From the NCBI RefSeq assembly GCF_014650655.1, contig NZ_BMVJ01000001.1, positions 180,994 to 227,615 of the forward strand: a stretch of DNA of 46,622 bases, given 5' to 3'. Below, piece after piece: positions 31,382 through 39,122 of the stretch (within the stretch, counting starts at the first letter, position 1; each line of letters begins with the position of its first letter). The notes under the pieces were generated by a model. That model saw only the letters and a program-made list of their open reading frames with translations. It did no database searches and was not told the origin of the DNA. Source of the stretch: Streptomyces anandii JCM 4720. GTDB taxonomy: Bacteria > Actinomycetota > Actinomycetes > Streptomycetales > Streptomycetaceae. The translations under genes and the position numbers were made by a program.

Positions 31382-33829
31382 ATGAACAAGGCAGTCAACG
31401 ACGCGGTCTGGTCCGGCACCTGGGTCGCCGAGCGGCTCGGGGTCGAACTGCGGGGCGACGACGAGCTGACGGGCCTGCTGGGCCTCGCGCTGCGCCGCAA
31501 CCCCAAGCGCGCCCACCTGCTCGTGTCCAACGTGCTCGGCAAGCACGTACCGCAGTCGCCGTCGGTGGTGTACGGGCACGGATTCGCGCTCGGCCGCCGC
31601 GTGCGGGACCTGCTGGGCCCGGCCGAGGCCGCCGAGGCCGTCGTCCTCGGGTACGCGGAGACGGCGACCGGCCTCGGCCACTCGGTCGCCGACGGCCTGG
31701 GCACGGCCCGCTGCCTGCACTCCACCCGCCGCCCGGTCGCCGGGGTCGCGCAGGCCGGCGGCTTCGAGGAGTCCCACTCGCACGCCACCTCCCACCTGCT
31801 GCTGCCCGAGGACCCGGCCCTGCTGGCCGGACCCGGCCCGCTGGTCCTCGTCGACGACGAGTTCTCCACCGGCAACACCGTCCTGAACACCATCCGCGAC
31901 CTGCACGCCCGCCATCCGCGCCGGCGCTACGTCGTGGTCGCCCTCGTCGACATGCGCTCCCCGGCCGACGCCGGCCGCCTGCACGACCTCGCCCGCGAGA
32001 CCGGCGCCCGCGTCGACCTGGTGGCCGCCGCCTCGGGCACGGTCGAGCTGCCCGAGCACGTCCTGGAGAAGGGCCGCGAACTCGTCGCCCGCTACGAGCG
32101 GCCGGCCCTCCCCGCCCAGCGTGCCCGCGGCCGGATCACCCGGGTCGGCCTCGGCTGGCCCCGTGGCCTCCCGGACGGCGGGCGGCACGGCTTCACGCCC
32201 GCCCACCGCGACCGCCTGGAGCGCGCCCTGCCCGCCATGGCCGCCCGGCTCGCCGAGGCGCTGCCCGCGGACGCCCGCCGGGTGCTGGTGCTCGGCTTCG
32301 AGGAGCTGATGTACGCCCCGCTCCGGCTGGCCCGGGAGCTGGAGCACGTCACCGGAGCCGAGGTGCGCTACTCGACCACCACCCGCTCGCCCGTCCTCGC
32401 CGTCGACGACCCCGGCTACGCCATCCGCACCCGCCTGGTCTTCCCCGCCCACGACGACCCGGCCGACGGCCCCGGCGAGCGGTACGCGTACAACGTCGCC
32501 GGCGCCGGCTTCGACGCGGTCGTCGCCGTCGTCGACTCCGTAGCCGACACGCCCGAACTGCACGCGCCCGACGGGCTGCTCGCGCAGCTCGCCGCGCACA
32601 CCCCGCACGTCCTGCTCGCGGTCGTGCCCTCGTACGTCCCCGCCCGCCCGCACGCCCCCGAAAGGCCCTCCATGCTGCCCGAGCCCCTGCGCGGCCCCGC
32701 CTTCTCCTCGTACGCGCCACAGGAGGTCGGCTGGCTGCTGCGGGACCTGTCGGAGGTGACGCTGGAGGCGCCGACCGAGGAGCGCGAGGAGGCGATCCAG
32801 AGCGGCGGCGCGCACTACGCCGAGTCGCTCCCGGTGGAGTACCAGCCGAGCGAGCAGTACCAGGAGCTGTTCCACGCGGCCCTGGAGGTCTCCGCCGCCC
32901 GGATCGCCCAGGCCGTCGGCGTGGTCACCGAGACGGTCCTCACCGAGCGGACACCGGCCCCGGTGCTGGTCTCGCTCGCCCGCGCGGGCACGCCGGTCGG
33001 CGTGCTGATGCGCCGCTGGGCCCGCTTCCGGCACGGCCGCGAACTGCCGCACTACGCCGTGTCGATCGTGCGCGGCCGAGGCATCGACGCCAACGCGCTG
33101 CGCTGGCTGGCCGCCCACCACGACCCCGCCGACGTCGTCTTCGTCGACGGCTGGACCGGCAAGGGCGCCATCACCCGCGAACTGGCCGACGCCATAACGG
33201 AGTTCGAGCGGGAGGAGGGCGTCACCGGGTTCGACCCGGAGATCGCCGTGCTGGCCGACCCGGGCTCCTGCGTACGCACCTACGGCACCCGCGAGGACTT
33301 CCTCATCCCCTCCGCCTGTCTCAACTCCACCGTCTCCGGCCTGATCTCTCGCACGGTGCTGCGCGCCGACCTGGTCGGCCCGCACGACTTCCACGGCGCG
33401 AAGTTCTACCGCGAGCTGGCCGGCTCCGACCTGTCGAACGTCTTCCTCGACGCGGTCGGCGCACGCTTCGCCGAGGTCGCCGACTCCGTCGACACCGCGG
33501 TCAAGGAGCTGCTGTCCGCCGACCGCACGCCCACCTGGGAGGGCTGGGCGGCCGTGGAGCGCATCAGCGAGGAGTACGGCATCCACGACGTGAACCTGGT
33601 CAAGCCGGGCGTCGGCGAGACCACGCGCGTGCTGCTGCGCCGGGTGCCGTGGCGGATCCTCGCCCGCGCGGGCGCGGGAGCCGACCTGGACCACGTGCGG
33701 CTGCTGGCCGAGCAGAGAGGGGTCCCGGTCGAGGAGGTGGACGCGCTGCCGTACACCTGCGTGGGCCTGATCCATCCGCGCTACACACGCGGGGCGACCG
33801 GCGCCGACGGCCGGGCGGTGAACAGCTGA
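31382..33829 (+). CDS. Fused double phosphoribosyltransferase: PRTase-TRSP plus StiP/PRTase-like half
   Basis: An 815-residue cytoplasmic protein with two parts that are often separate proteins. Residues ~1-240 are a phosphoribosyltransferase with the PRPP loop LVLVDDEFSTGNTV (Asp158, Asp159). Residues ~245-440 look like the TRSP domain (LVLGFEELMYAPLRLARELE). Residues ~450-815 resemble the StiP/PRTase_1 family, once called a cysteine protease, with ESLPVEYQPSEQYQELF, VSLARAGTPVGVL, HYAVSIVRGRGID and a second PRPP-like loop VFVDGWTGKGAIT (Asp589). Such enzymes are predicted to attach a base to ribose phosphate in Ter-linked metabolite synthesis. ATG at 31382 has GAAGGA upstream. Its TGA overlaps the ATG of the HAD gene by one base, so the two are translationally coupled. 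I see no ATP-grasp ligase nearby, which usually accompanies the set. Confidence 0.85.
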   Translation: MNKAVNDAVWSGTWVAERLGVELRGDDELTGLLGLALRRNPKRAHLLVSNVLGKHVPQSPSVVYGHGFALGRRVRDLLGPAEAAEAVVLGYAETATGLGHSVADGLGTARCLHSTRRPVAGVAQAGGFEESHSHATSHLLLPEDPALLAGPGPLVLVDDEFSTGNTVLNTIRDLHARHPRRRYVVVALVDMRSPADAGRLHDLARETGARVDLVAAASGTVELPEHVLEKGRELVARYERPALPAQRARGRITRVGLGWPRGLPDGGRHGFTPAHRDRLERALPAMAARLAEALPADARRVLVLGFEELMYAPLRLARELEHVTGAEVRYSTTTRSPVLAVDDPGYAIRTRLVFPAHDDPADGPGERYAYNVAGAGFDAVVAVVDSVADTPELHAPDGLLAQLAAHTPHVLLAVVPSYVPARPHAPERPSMLPEPLRGPAFSSYAPQEVGWLLRDLSEVTLEAPTEEREEAIQSGGAHYAESLPVEYQPSEQYQELFHAALEVSAARIAQAVGVVTETVLTERTPAPVLVSLARAGTPVGVLMRRWARFRHGRELPHYAVSIVRGRGIDANALRWLAAHHDPADVVFVDGWTGKGAITRELADAITEFEREEGVTGFDPEIAVLADPGSCVRTYGTREDFLIPSACLNSTVSGLISRTVLRADLVGPHDFHGAKFYRELAGSDLSNVFLDAVGARFAEVADSVDTAVKELLSADRTPTWEGWAAVERISEEYGIHDVNLVKPGVGETTRVLLRRVPWRILARAGAGADLDHVRLLAEQRGVPVEEVDALPYTCVGLIHPRYTRGATGADGRAVNS

Positions 33830-34653
33830 TGCCGGTGCTGGTGGCCAGCGACCTCGACCGTACGCTCATCTACTCCGCCGCCGCCCTGGCGCTGACCATG
33901 CCCGACGCGCGGGCGCCCAGACTGCTGTGCGTGGAGGTGCACGAGAGCCGGCCGCTGTCCTACATGACGGAGACGGCGGCCCAGGGGCTCACCGACCTCG
34001 CCGACGCGGCGGTGTTCGTGCCCGCCACGACCCGCACCCGCAAGCAGTACCTGCGCATCAACCTGCCGGGCCCCGCGCCGGCGTACGCGATCTGCGCCAA
34101 CGGCGGCCATCTGCTCGTGGACGGCGTGTCCGACCCCGACTGGCACCGGCGGGTCACCGAGCGGCTGGCCGGCGAGTGCGCGCCGCTGGCCGAGGTGCAG
34201 GAGCACCTGCTGCGCACCGCCGACCCGGTGTGGGTGCGCAAGCACCGCGTCGCCGAGGACCTGTTCGCCTACCTGGTGGTGGAACGCGAACTGCTCCCCG
34301 GTGACTGGGTGAAGGAACTCGGCGCGTGGGCGGAGAACCTGGGCTGGACGGTGTCGCTGCAGGGCCGCAAGGTCTACGCCGTGCCCAAGCCGCTCACCAA
34401 GAGCGCGGCCGTCCACGAGGTGGCCCGGCGCACCGGCGCGGACCTGGTCCTGGGCGCCGGTGACTCGCTGCTCGACGCCGACCTGCTGCTCGCCGTGGAC
34501 CGGGGCTGGCGTCCCGCCCACGGCGAGCTGGCCGAGACGGCCTGGACGGCCCCCGCCATCACGGCCCTCCCGGAGCGCGGGGTGCTCGCCGGCGAGCGCA
34601 TCGTCCGCGAATTCCTGCGCACGGCCCGGGGAACGGCCGGGGGAGCCCCGTAG
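33829..34653 (+). CDS. HAD-superfamily hydrolase of the Ter metabolic module
   Basis: A 274-residue HAD phosphatase. Motif I is SDLDRTLIY, with nucleophile Asp8 and Asp10. Motif II is around VPATTRTRKQY, the Lys of motif III is near PKPLTKSAAV, and motif IV is GAGDSLLDADLL. It resembles the sucrose-phosphate-phosphatase/Cof-type branch with an internal cap (residues ~85-190). It probably removes phosphate from the intermediate made by the phosphoribosyltransferase gene. The ATG at 33829 overlaps the upstream TGA (TGATG), a sign of coupled translation, so no separate ribosome-binding site is needed. It converges with the FmdB gene 15 bp downstream. Confidence 0.9.
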   Translation: MPVLVASDLDRTLIYSAAALALTMPDARAPRLLCVEVHESRPLSYMTETAAQGLTDLADAAVFVPATTRTRKQYLRINLPGPAPAYAICANGGHLLVDGVSDPDWHRRVTERLAGECAPLAEVQEHLLRTADPVWVRKHRVAEDLFAYLVVERELLPGDWVKELGAWAENLGWTVSLQGRKVYAVPKPLTKSAAVHEVARRTGADLVLGAGDSLLDADLLLAVDRGWRPAHGELAETAWTAPAITALPERGVLAGERIVREFLRTARGTAGGAP

Positions 34654-34668
34654 GAGCCGCCGGGCGGG

Positions 34669-34896
34669 TCAGCCGCAGCAGCCGCCTCCGCAGCAGCCGC
34701 CTCCACCGCCGCCCGAGGCGCCCCGGGGCGCGGGGGACGGGGCGCTCGCGGAGCCGCCGACCGCCACCGTGGACAGCAGCTTGACCGTGTCGTCGTGGCC
34801 CGCGGGGCAGGTGGCCGGGGCGGCGGACTCCGCCATCGGACGGCTCAGTTCGAACGTGTCACCGCAGCTGCGGCACCGGTACTCGTAGCGAGGCAT
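34669..34896 (-). CDS. FmdB-type zinc ribbon protein with Gly/Cys tail
   Basis: A 75-residue protein that opens MPRYEYRCRSCGDTFEL, a zinc ribbon with Cys8-x-x-Cys11 and a second pair from Cys30 and His34 in ATCPAGH. This is the FmdB family, small putative regulatory proteins. The C-terminus is a Gly run followed by two Cys pairs (GGGGGGCCGGGCCG), which could bind metal or be lipid-free disulfide sites; this tail is often seen in Streptomyces members. ATG at 34896 has no strong ribosome-binding site. It lies alone on the minus strand; its target is unknown. Confidence 0.87.
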   Translation of the reverse strand: MPRYEYRCRSCGDTFELSRPMAESAAPATCPAGHDDTVKLLSTVAVGGSASAPSPAPRGASGGGGGGCCGGGCCG

Positions 34897-34992
34897 GGCC
34901 CCAGGTTACGGCCTGGTCGGCGGGCGTGACGGGACACACAGCGCTCCGCGTTTCTCATGTGTTGGTTTCTGTCCCGTTCTTGTGCGGAGGAA

Positions 34993-35020
34993 TTGAAAAG
35001 ACGGCTGATAATTTTATAGC
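34993..35020 (+). promoter_or_regulatory. Promoter of the class A PBP gene
   Basis: TTGAAA (34993-34998) and TATAGC (35015-35020) are separated by 16 bp inside a strikingly AT-rich stretch (GATAATTTTATAG) in otherwise GC-rich DNA. It lies about 107 nt upstream of the GTG start at 35127 and reads toward it. Confidence 0.6.
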
Positions 35021-35126
35021 GCCGCGAGGGCCGCGAGGCGGCTGGGAACCAGGGGGCTGGCGGCCGCAACTGCGGCGGCTGTGTCGACCCGCGCAGGCAA
35101 CACGGAGTGCGGAGGGAGACGCAGTC

Positions 35127-37658
35127 GTGACCGAGGCAGGGCAGGGGGAGGGCCTCCCCGGGGAGGGCCGAGGGCCCCGCGGGCGCCGCTCGGCGCCCAG
35201 GCGCGCACCCGATACCGGTCCGCCGCCACGTGCGGACGAGACCATGCAGCTCAACGTCGACGCCCTGCGGGAGCGCAACCGCGAGCTCAGCCGTGACCGC
35301 GACCGCGAGCTCGGCGGCGATCGCGACCGCGAGCTCGGCCGCGACGGGGAGCGGACCGAGCGGCAGACGGCCGGTGCCCCGCCCCGGCCCGACGAGACGA
35401 TGCAGCTCAATGTCGACGCCCTGCGCAGGCAGCGGAAGTCCGCCGAGGCGGGTGGGCCCGCCGGCGACCCCGAGCCGCACGAGACCATGCAACTGCGCGT
35501 CTTCCGGCCGAAGCCGGGCCCCAAGCCCGGTGGCGCGGGCGACGGCAGGCAGGCCGGCCGCCGCGCCGGCCGCCGCAAGCCGCGCAGCCGCCCCGCCCTG
35601 CCCCCGTGGCTCGCCCGGCTCACCGCCGCCACCGCGAGCCGCCTTGCCCCGCTGCTGCGCCGCCTGGCGCCCCTGGCCGCCCTCCTCGCGCCCTACGCCC
35701 GCAAGCTGAAACCGGTCTACCCGCGCCCCGGCCGCACCGGCTGGCGCCGCTGGATACCCTCCTGGCGGCAATGGATAGGCGCCACCTTCTCCGCCTTCGG
35801 CCTCACCGGAGTGTTCCTGGTCGTCGCCTACGCCGCCACGGACATACCGTCCAACCTCAACACGTACGCCACCCAGCAGGACAACGTGTACTTCTGGTCG
35901 GACGGCACCCCGATGGCCCGCACCGGCTGGGTGCAGCGCCAGGCCATGCCGCTGAAGGACATACCCGAGGACGTCCGCTGGGCCGTCCTCGCCGCCGAGA
36001 ACGAGAGCTTCTACAGCGACCCCGGCATCTCCTTCAAGGGCATCAGCCGCGCCCTGTGGCGCACGGTCGGCGAGGGCGACACCCAGGGCGGCTCCACCAT
36101 CACCCAGCAGTACGTCAAGAACGTCTACCTGACCCAGAACCAGACGGTCAGCCGCAAGTTCACCGAGGCGATGATCGCCCTCAAGCTCGACAACCGCATG
36201 AGCAAGGACAAGATCCTCGAGGGCTACCTCAACACCAGCTGGTTCGGCCGCGGCACCTACGGCATCCAGCGCGCCGCCCAGGCCTACTACGGCAAGGACG
36301 TCAGCCAGCTCAACGCCAGCGAGGCCGCCTTCCTCGCCTCCCTGCTCAAGGGCGCCGGCCTCTACGACCCCACGCTCAACCAGGCCAACCACCACCGCGC
36401 CGAGGAGCGCTGGAAGTGGATCCTCGACCGCATGGTCAAGATCGGCAAGCTGTCGCCCGCCGAGCGCGCCAAGTTCAGGACCTTCCCCGAGCCGCTCAAG
36501 CGCAACCCGCTCTACGACACCGGCCAGCAGAGCGACTACCTGGTCGAACTCGCCTCCCAGTACGCCAAGAAGGCCGGGCACATCTCCGACCGGGACTTCG
36601 ACATGGGCGGCTACCAGATCTACACGACCTTCGACCGCAAGCGGGAGAGCACCCTCACCGACGCGGTCACCAAGGCCCGCAAGAAGGCCAAGTCCACCGA
36701 CGCGGCGGCCGCGAAGACCGCGCACTACGGGGCCGCCTCGGTGGCCGCCGACGGCCGTATCCTCGCCGTCTACGGCGGTCCCGACCACCGCACACAGGGC
36801 TACAACGAGTCCAACGCCTCCACCGTGCCCGCCGGTTCGGCCTTCCAGCCCTTCGTGTACGCGGCCGGGCTCGAGTACGGCGTCACCAAGCGCCGCGACG
36901 TGGCCCGGGAGCCGGTCACCCCCGAGACCCTCTACAACGGCGACGACGCCGTGCCCGTCACCACCCCCGAGGGCCCCTACTGGGACCGCAGCGGCCGCAA
37001 GGTCGCCGCCCACAACGACGGCAAGAAGTCCTGGGGGCAGATCAGTCTGCGCAAGGCGCTCGCCGAGTCCGTGAACACCCCGTTCATGCAGCTCGGCATG
37101 GACACCGGCCTGGACAAGGTCAAACAGACCGCCACCGCGGCCGGACTGCTGCCCTCCACCATGGGCCCGCAGGTCCCCGCGCTGTCCCTGGGCAGCTCCA
37201 CCCCCAGCGCCATCCGCATGGCCAACGGCTACGCCACCTTCGCCGCCGGCGGCATGCACACCGAGCCGTACTCGGTGCGCCGCATCACCCGCAACGGCTC
37301 CGCCGTGCGCCTGGACGACCCGGTCCGCGACCGCGCGGTCACCGCCCAGGTGGCCCAGCAGGTCACCGAGGCCCTCGGCGACGCCTTCCGCGGCGCCCAC
37401 CCGGCCGCCGTGCCCGCCGCGAACTCCGTCCCCGGCACCACCGCCGGGCCCACCGTGGCGGGCAAGGCCGGCGGCACCGAGGACGACACGGCCGCCTGGT
37501 ACGTCGGCACCGCCAAGTCGGTGTCCACGGCCGTCGTGGTCTACCGCAGGGACCTCGCCAAGAGCCTCGAACCGCTCCCGCTGAAGGGACTGGCCGGCAC
37601 CGGCCCCGACAACGTTCCCTACGGCATCTGGGCCCGCGCCATGGACCCACTCGGCTGA
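35127..37658 (+). CDS. Class A penicillin-binding protein with degenerate transpeptidase motif
   Basis: An 843-residue bifunctional-type wall synthase. Residues ~1-155 are a charged, disordered cytoplasmic region with three ETMQL motifs (Thr39, Thr91, Thr120) and repeated Asp-Arg-rich runs. A basic segment and one membrane helix follow (IGATFSAFGLTGVFLVVAYA). The GT51 glycosyltransferase shows AAENESFYSDPGISFKGISR, QGGSTITQQYVKN and RKFTEAMIALKLD. The transpeptidase half has S571-A-F-Q574 where SxxK is expected, SVN at 648-650 as expected, and K780-A-G in place of KTG. Without the Lys the acylation step should be impaired, so it may act mainly as a glycosyltransferase. GTG at 35127 has GGAGGGAG 8 nt upstream. 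It is followed after 67 bp by a NodB-like gene. Confidence 0.92.
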   Translation: MTEAGQGEGLPGEGRGPRGRRSAPRRAPDTGPPPRADETMQLNVDALRERNRELSRDRDRELGGDRDRELGRDGERTERQTAGAPPRPDETMQLNVDALRRQRKSAEAGGPAGDPEPHETMQLRVFRPKPGPKPGGAGDGRQAGRRAGRRKPRSRPALPPWLARLTAATASRLAPLLRRLAPLAALLAPYARKLKPVYPRPGRTGWRRWIPSWRQWIGATFSAFGLTGVFLVVAYAATDIPSNLNTYATQQDNVYFWSDGTPMARTGWVQRQAMPLKDIPEDVRWAVLAAENESFYSDPGISFKGISRALWRTVGEGDTQGGSTITQQYVKNVYLTQNQTVSRKFTEAMIALKLDNRMSKDKILEGYLNTSWFGRGTYGIQRAAQAYYGKDVSQLNASEAAFLASLLKGAGLYDPTLNQANHHRAEERWKWILDRMVKIGKLSPAERAKFRTFPEPLKRNPLYDTGQQSDYLVELASQYAKKAGHISDRDFDMGGYQIYTTFDRKRESTLTDAVTKARKKAKSTDAAAAKTAHYGAASVAADGRILAVYGGPDHRTQGYNESNASTVPAGSAFQPFVYAAGLEYGVTKRRDVAREPVTPETLYNGDDAVPVTTPEGPYWDRSGRKVAAHNDGKKSWGQISLRKALAESVNTPFMQLGMDTGLDKVKQTATAAGLLPSTMGPQVPALSLGSSTPSAIRMANGYATFAAGGMHTEPYSVRRITRNGSAVRLDDPVRDRAVTAQVAQQVTEALGDAFRGAHPAAVPAANSVPGTTAGPTVAGKAGGTEDDTAAWYVGTAKSVSTAVVVYRRDLAKSLEPLPLKGLAGTGPDNVPYGIWARAMDPLG
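35235..35500 (+). repeat. Three DETMQL repeats in the PBP N-terminal region
   Basis: DETMQLNVDALR is encoded at 35235-35269 and again, 33 of 35 bp alike, at 35391-35425. A shorter third copy (HETMQLRVF) starts at 35478. Between the first two is a charged run with repeated DRDREL. The repeats are in phase and lie in the cytoplasmic portion of the protein. Confidence 0.85.
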
Positions 37659-37725
37659 CCGAAGGCGGCCCGGGGGCCGCACCGCACCCGCACCCGCACC
37701 GACCACCACCCAATGTGAGCCGCCC

Positions 37726-39012
37726 ATGAAGCCGACACCCGGCCGCCGACGCAAGGCCCGCGCGCGCCGCCGCACCACCCGCCCCGAGTTCGTGACCCTG
37801 GCCGCCCTGCTGGTCGTCGCGTCCGTCGTGGCGGGCTTCCTGGCGCTGACCCGCCCCGACTCCACCGCGCCGACCGCCTCCGCCGGCTCCAAGAGCGGCG
37901 CCAAGAACCCCGGCGCCAAGGCCACCACCGAGCCCAAGTGGGACGGCAAGACCCATGTGCTCGGCGACGGCTCCACCTCGTACACCGGGCCGCAGAAGGG
38001 CGAGTTGAAGCCCGTACCCCTCAAGCCGGGTGAAAAGCCCCCGCAGTTCGTGGTCTTCTCCTGGGACGGCGCCCTCGAGGGCAGCGACCACCTCTTCTCG
38101 CACTACCGGGAGCTGGCCAAGGAGTACAACGCCCACATGACCTTCTTCCTCACGGGCATCTACCTGCTGCCCAAGGACAAGAAGACCCTCTACCACCCGC
38201 CCATGCACTCCCCGGGCGCCGCCGCCATCGACTACGCCACCGACGAGCACATACGCGACACCCTGGAACAGCTCCGCCTCGCCTACGACCAGGGCAACGA
38301 GATAGGCACCCACTTCAACGGCCACTTCTGCGGCGCCAAGGGCGGCGGCGACTGGAGCGTCGAGGAGTGGAAGAGCGAGATCGACCAGTTCTACTCGTTC
38401 GTGGAGAAGTGGAAGACCAACACCGGCTTCACCGACATACCCCCGCTGCCCTTCGACTTCCGCAAGGAGGTCACCGGCGGACGCGCCCCCTGTCTCGAGG
38501 GCCAGCCCAACCTGCTGAAGGCCATCAAGAGTTACGGCTGGCGCTACGACGCCTCCTCGCCCGGCGACTTCCAGATCTGGCCCAGCAAGAAGAACGGCAT
38601 CTGGGACTTCCCGCTGCAGATGCTCCCCTACGAGGACGGCAAGTACCAAGGCCTGTCCATGGACTTCAACTTCCTCTACAACCAGTCCGGCGGCGAGACC
38701 AAGGGCGACCCCGCCAAGTACCCCCAGTGGGAACAGCAGACCGTCGCCTCCTACATGGCCGGCTTCAACCGCGCCTACTACGGCAGCCGCGCGCCCCTGT
38801 TCATCGGCAACCACTTCGAGGACTGGAACGGCGGCATCTACATGAAGTCCATCGACCAGGTCATCAAGAGCGTATGCACCAAAAAGGGCGTCAAATGCGT
38901 GTCGTTCAAGGAACTCGCCGACTGGATGGACGTGCAGAAGCCCGAGACGCTCCAAGCCCTGCGCAGCCTCGACCCGGCGCAGTCCCCGGACTGGTCCACG
39001 GTGGTCAAGTGA
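37726..39012 (+). CDS. NodB-like polysaccharide deacetylase family protein, probably membrane-anchored
   Basis: A 428-residue protein. A basic N-terminus and one membrane helix (EFVTLAALLVVASVVAGFLAL) are followed by a Lys/Thr/Ala-rich stalk and a NodB-type (beta/alpha)-barrel. Motif 1, normally TFDDG, reads FSW113-D114-G115, so Trp replaces the catalytic-base Asp while the metal-binding Asp remains. Motif 2 is EIGTH196FNGH200 with both metal His. The catalytic domain faces outward. Loss of the base suggests weak or altered activity, or sugar binding only. ATG at 37726 is used; a GTG at 37714 is also in frame, and no strong ribosome-binding site is seen. It lies between a PBP and an amidase-type gene, so a wall-related role is likely. 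Confidence 0.87.
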   Translation: MKPTPGRRRKARARRRTTRPEFVTLAALLVVASVVAGFLALTRPDSTAPTASAGSKSGAKNPGAKATTEPKWDGKTHVLGDGSTSYTGPQKGELKPVPLKPGEKPPQFVVFSWDGALEGSDHLFSHYRELAKEYNAHMTFFLTGIYLLPKDKKTLYHPPMHSPGAAAIDYATDEHIRDTLEQLRLAYDQGNEIGTHFNGHFCGAKGGGDWSVEEWKSEIDQFYSFVEKWKTNTGFTDIPPLPFDFRKEVTGGRAPCLEGQPNLLKAIKSYGWRYDASSPGDFQIWPSKKNGIWDFPLQMLPYEDGKYQGLSMDFNFLYNQSGGETKGDPAKYPQWEQQTVASYMAGFNRAYYGSRAPLFIGNHFEDWNGGIYMKSIDQVIKSVCTKKGVKCVSFKELADWMDVQKPETLQALRSLDPAQSPDWSTVVK

Positions 39013-39122
39013 CGCCTATAACCCCTTGATTCCACTTCTGCACACCCTCTTCACAACCGGCGCTCCCGTCATGCGAAGATGCGACTGCCCGGTAGGTGTA
39101 CCGGCGTAGAGGGGAACGAAGA

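Noticed and set aside
25734..34653. The Ter island as a recently acquired mobile element
   Set aside because: GC content and codon style match the flanks and there is no integrase, tRNA junction or flanking repeat; TerD clusters are common in Streptomyces core regions.
34926..35126. Earlier start (34926) for the PBP
   Set aside because: The added residues span the AT-rich promoter and have no ribosome-binding site, while GTG at 35127 has GGAGGGAG at 8 nt.
34845..38024. A 1059-residue open frame on the minus strand opposite the PBP gene
   Set aside because: Gly/Ala/Val/Leu/Arg-rich shadow frame; the plus strand encodes clear GT51 and transpeptidase motifs with a promoter and ribosome-binding site.
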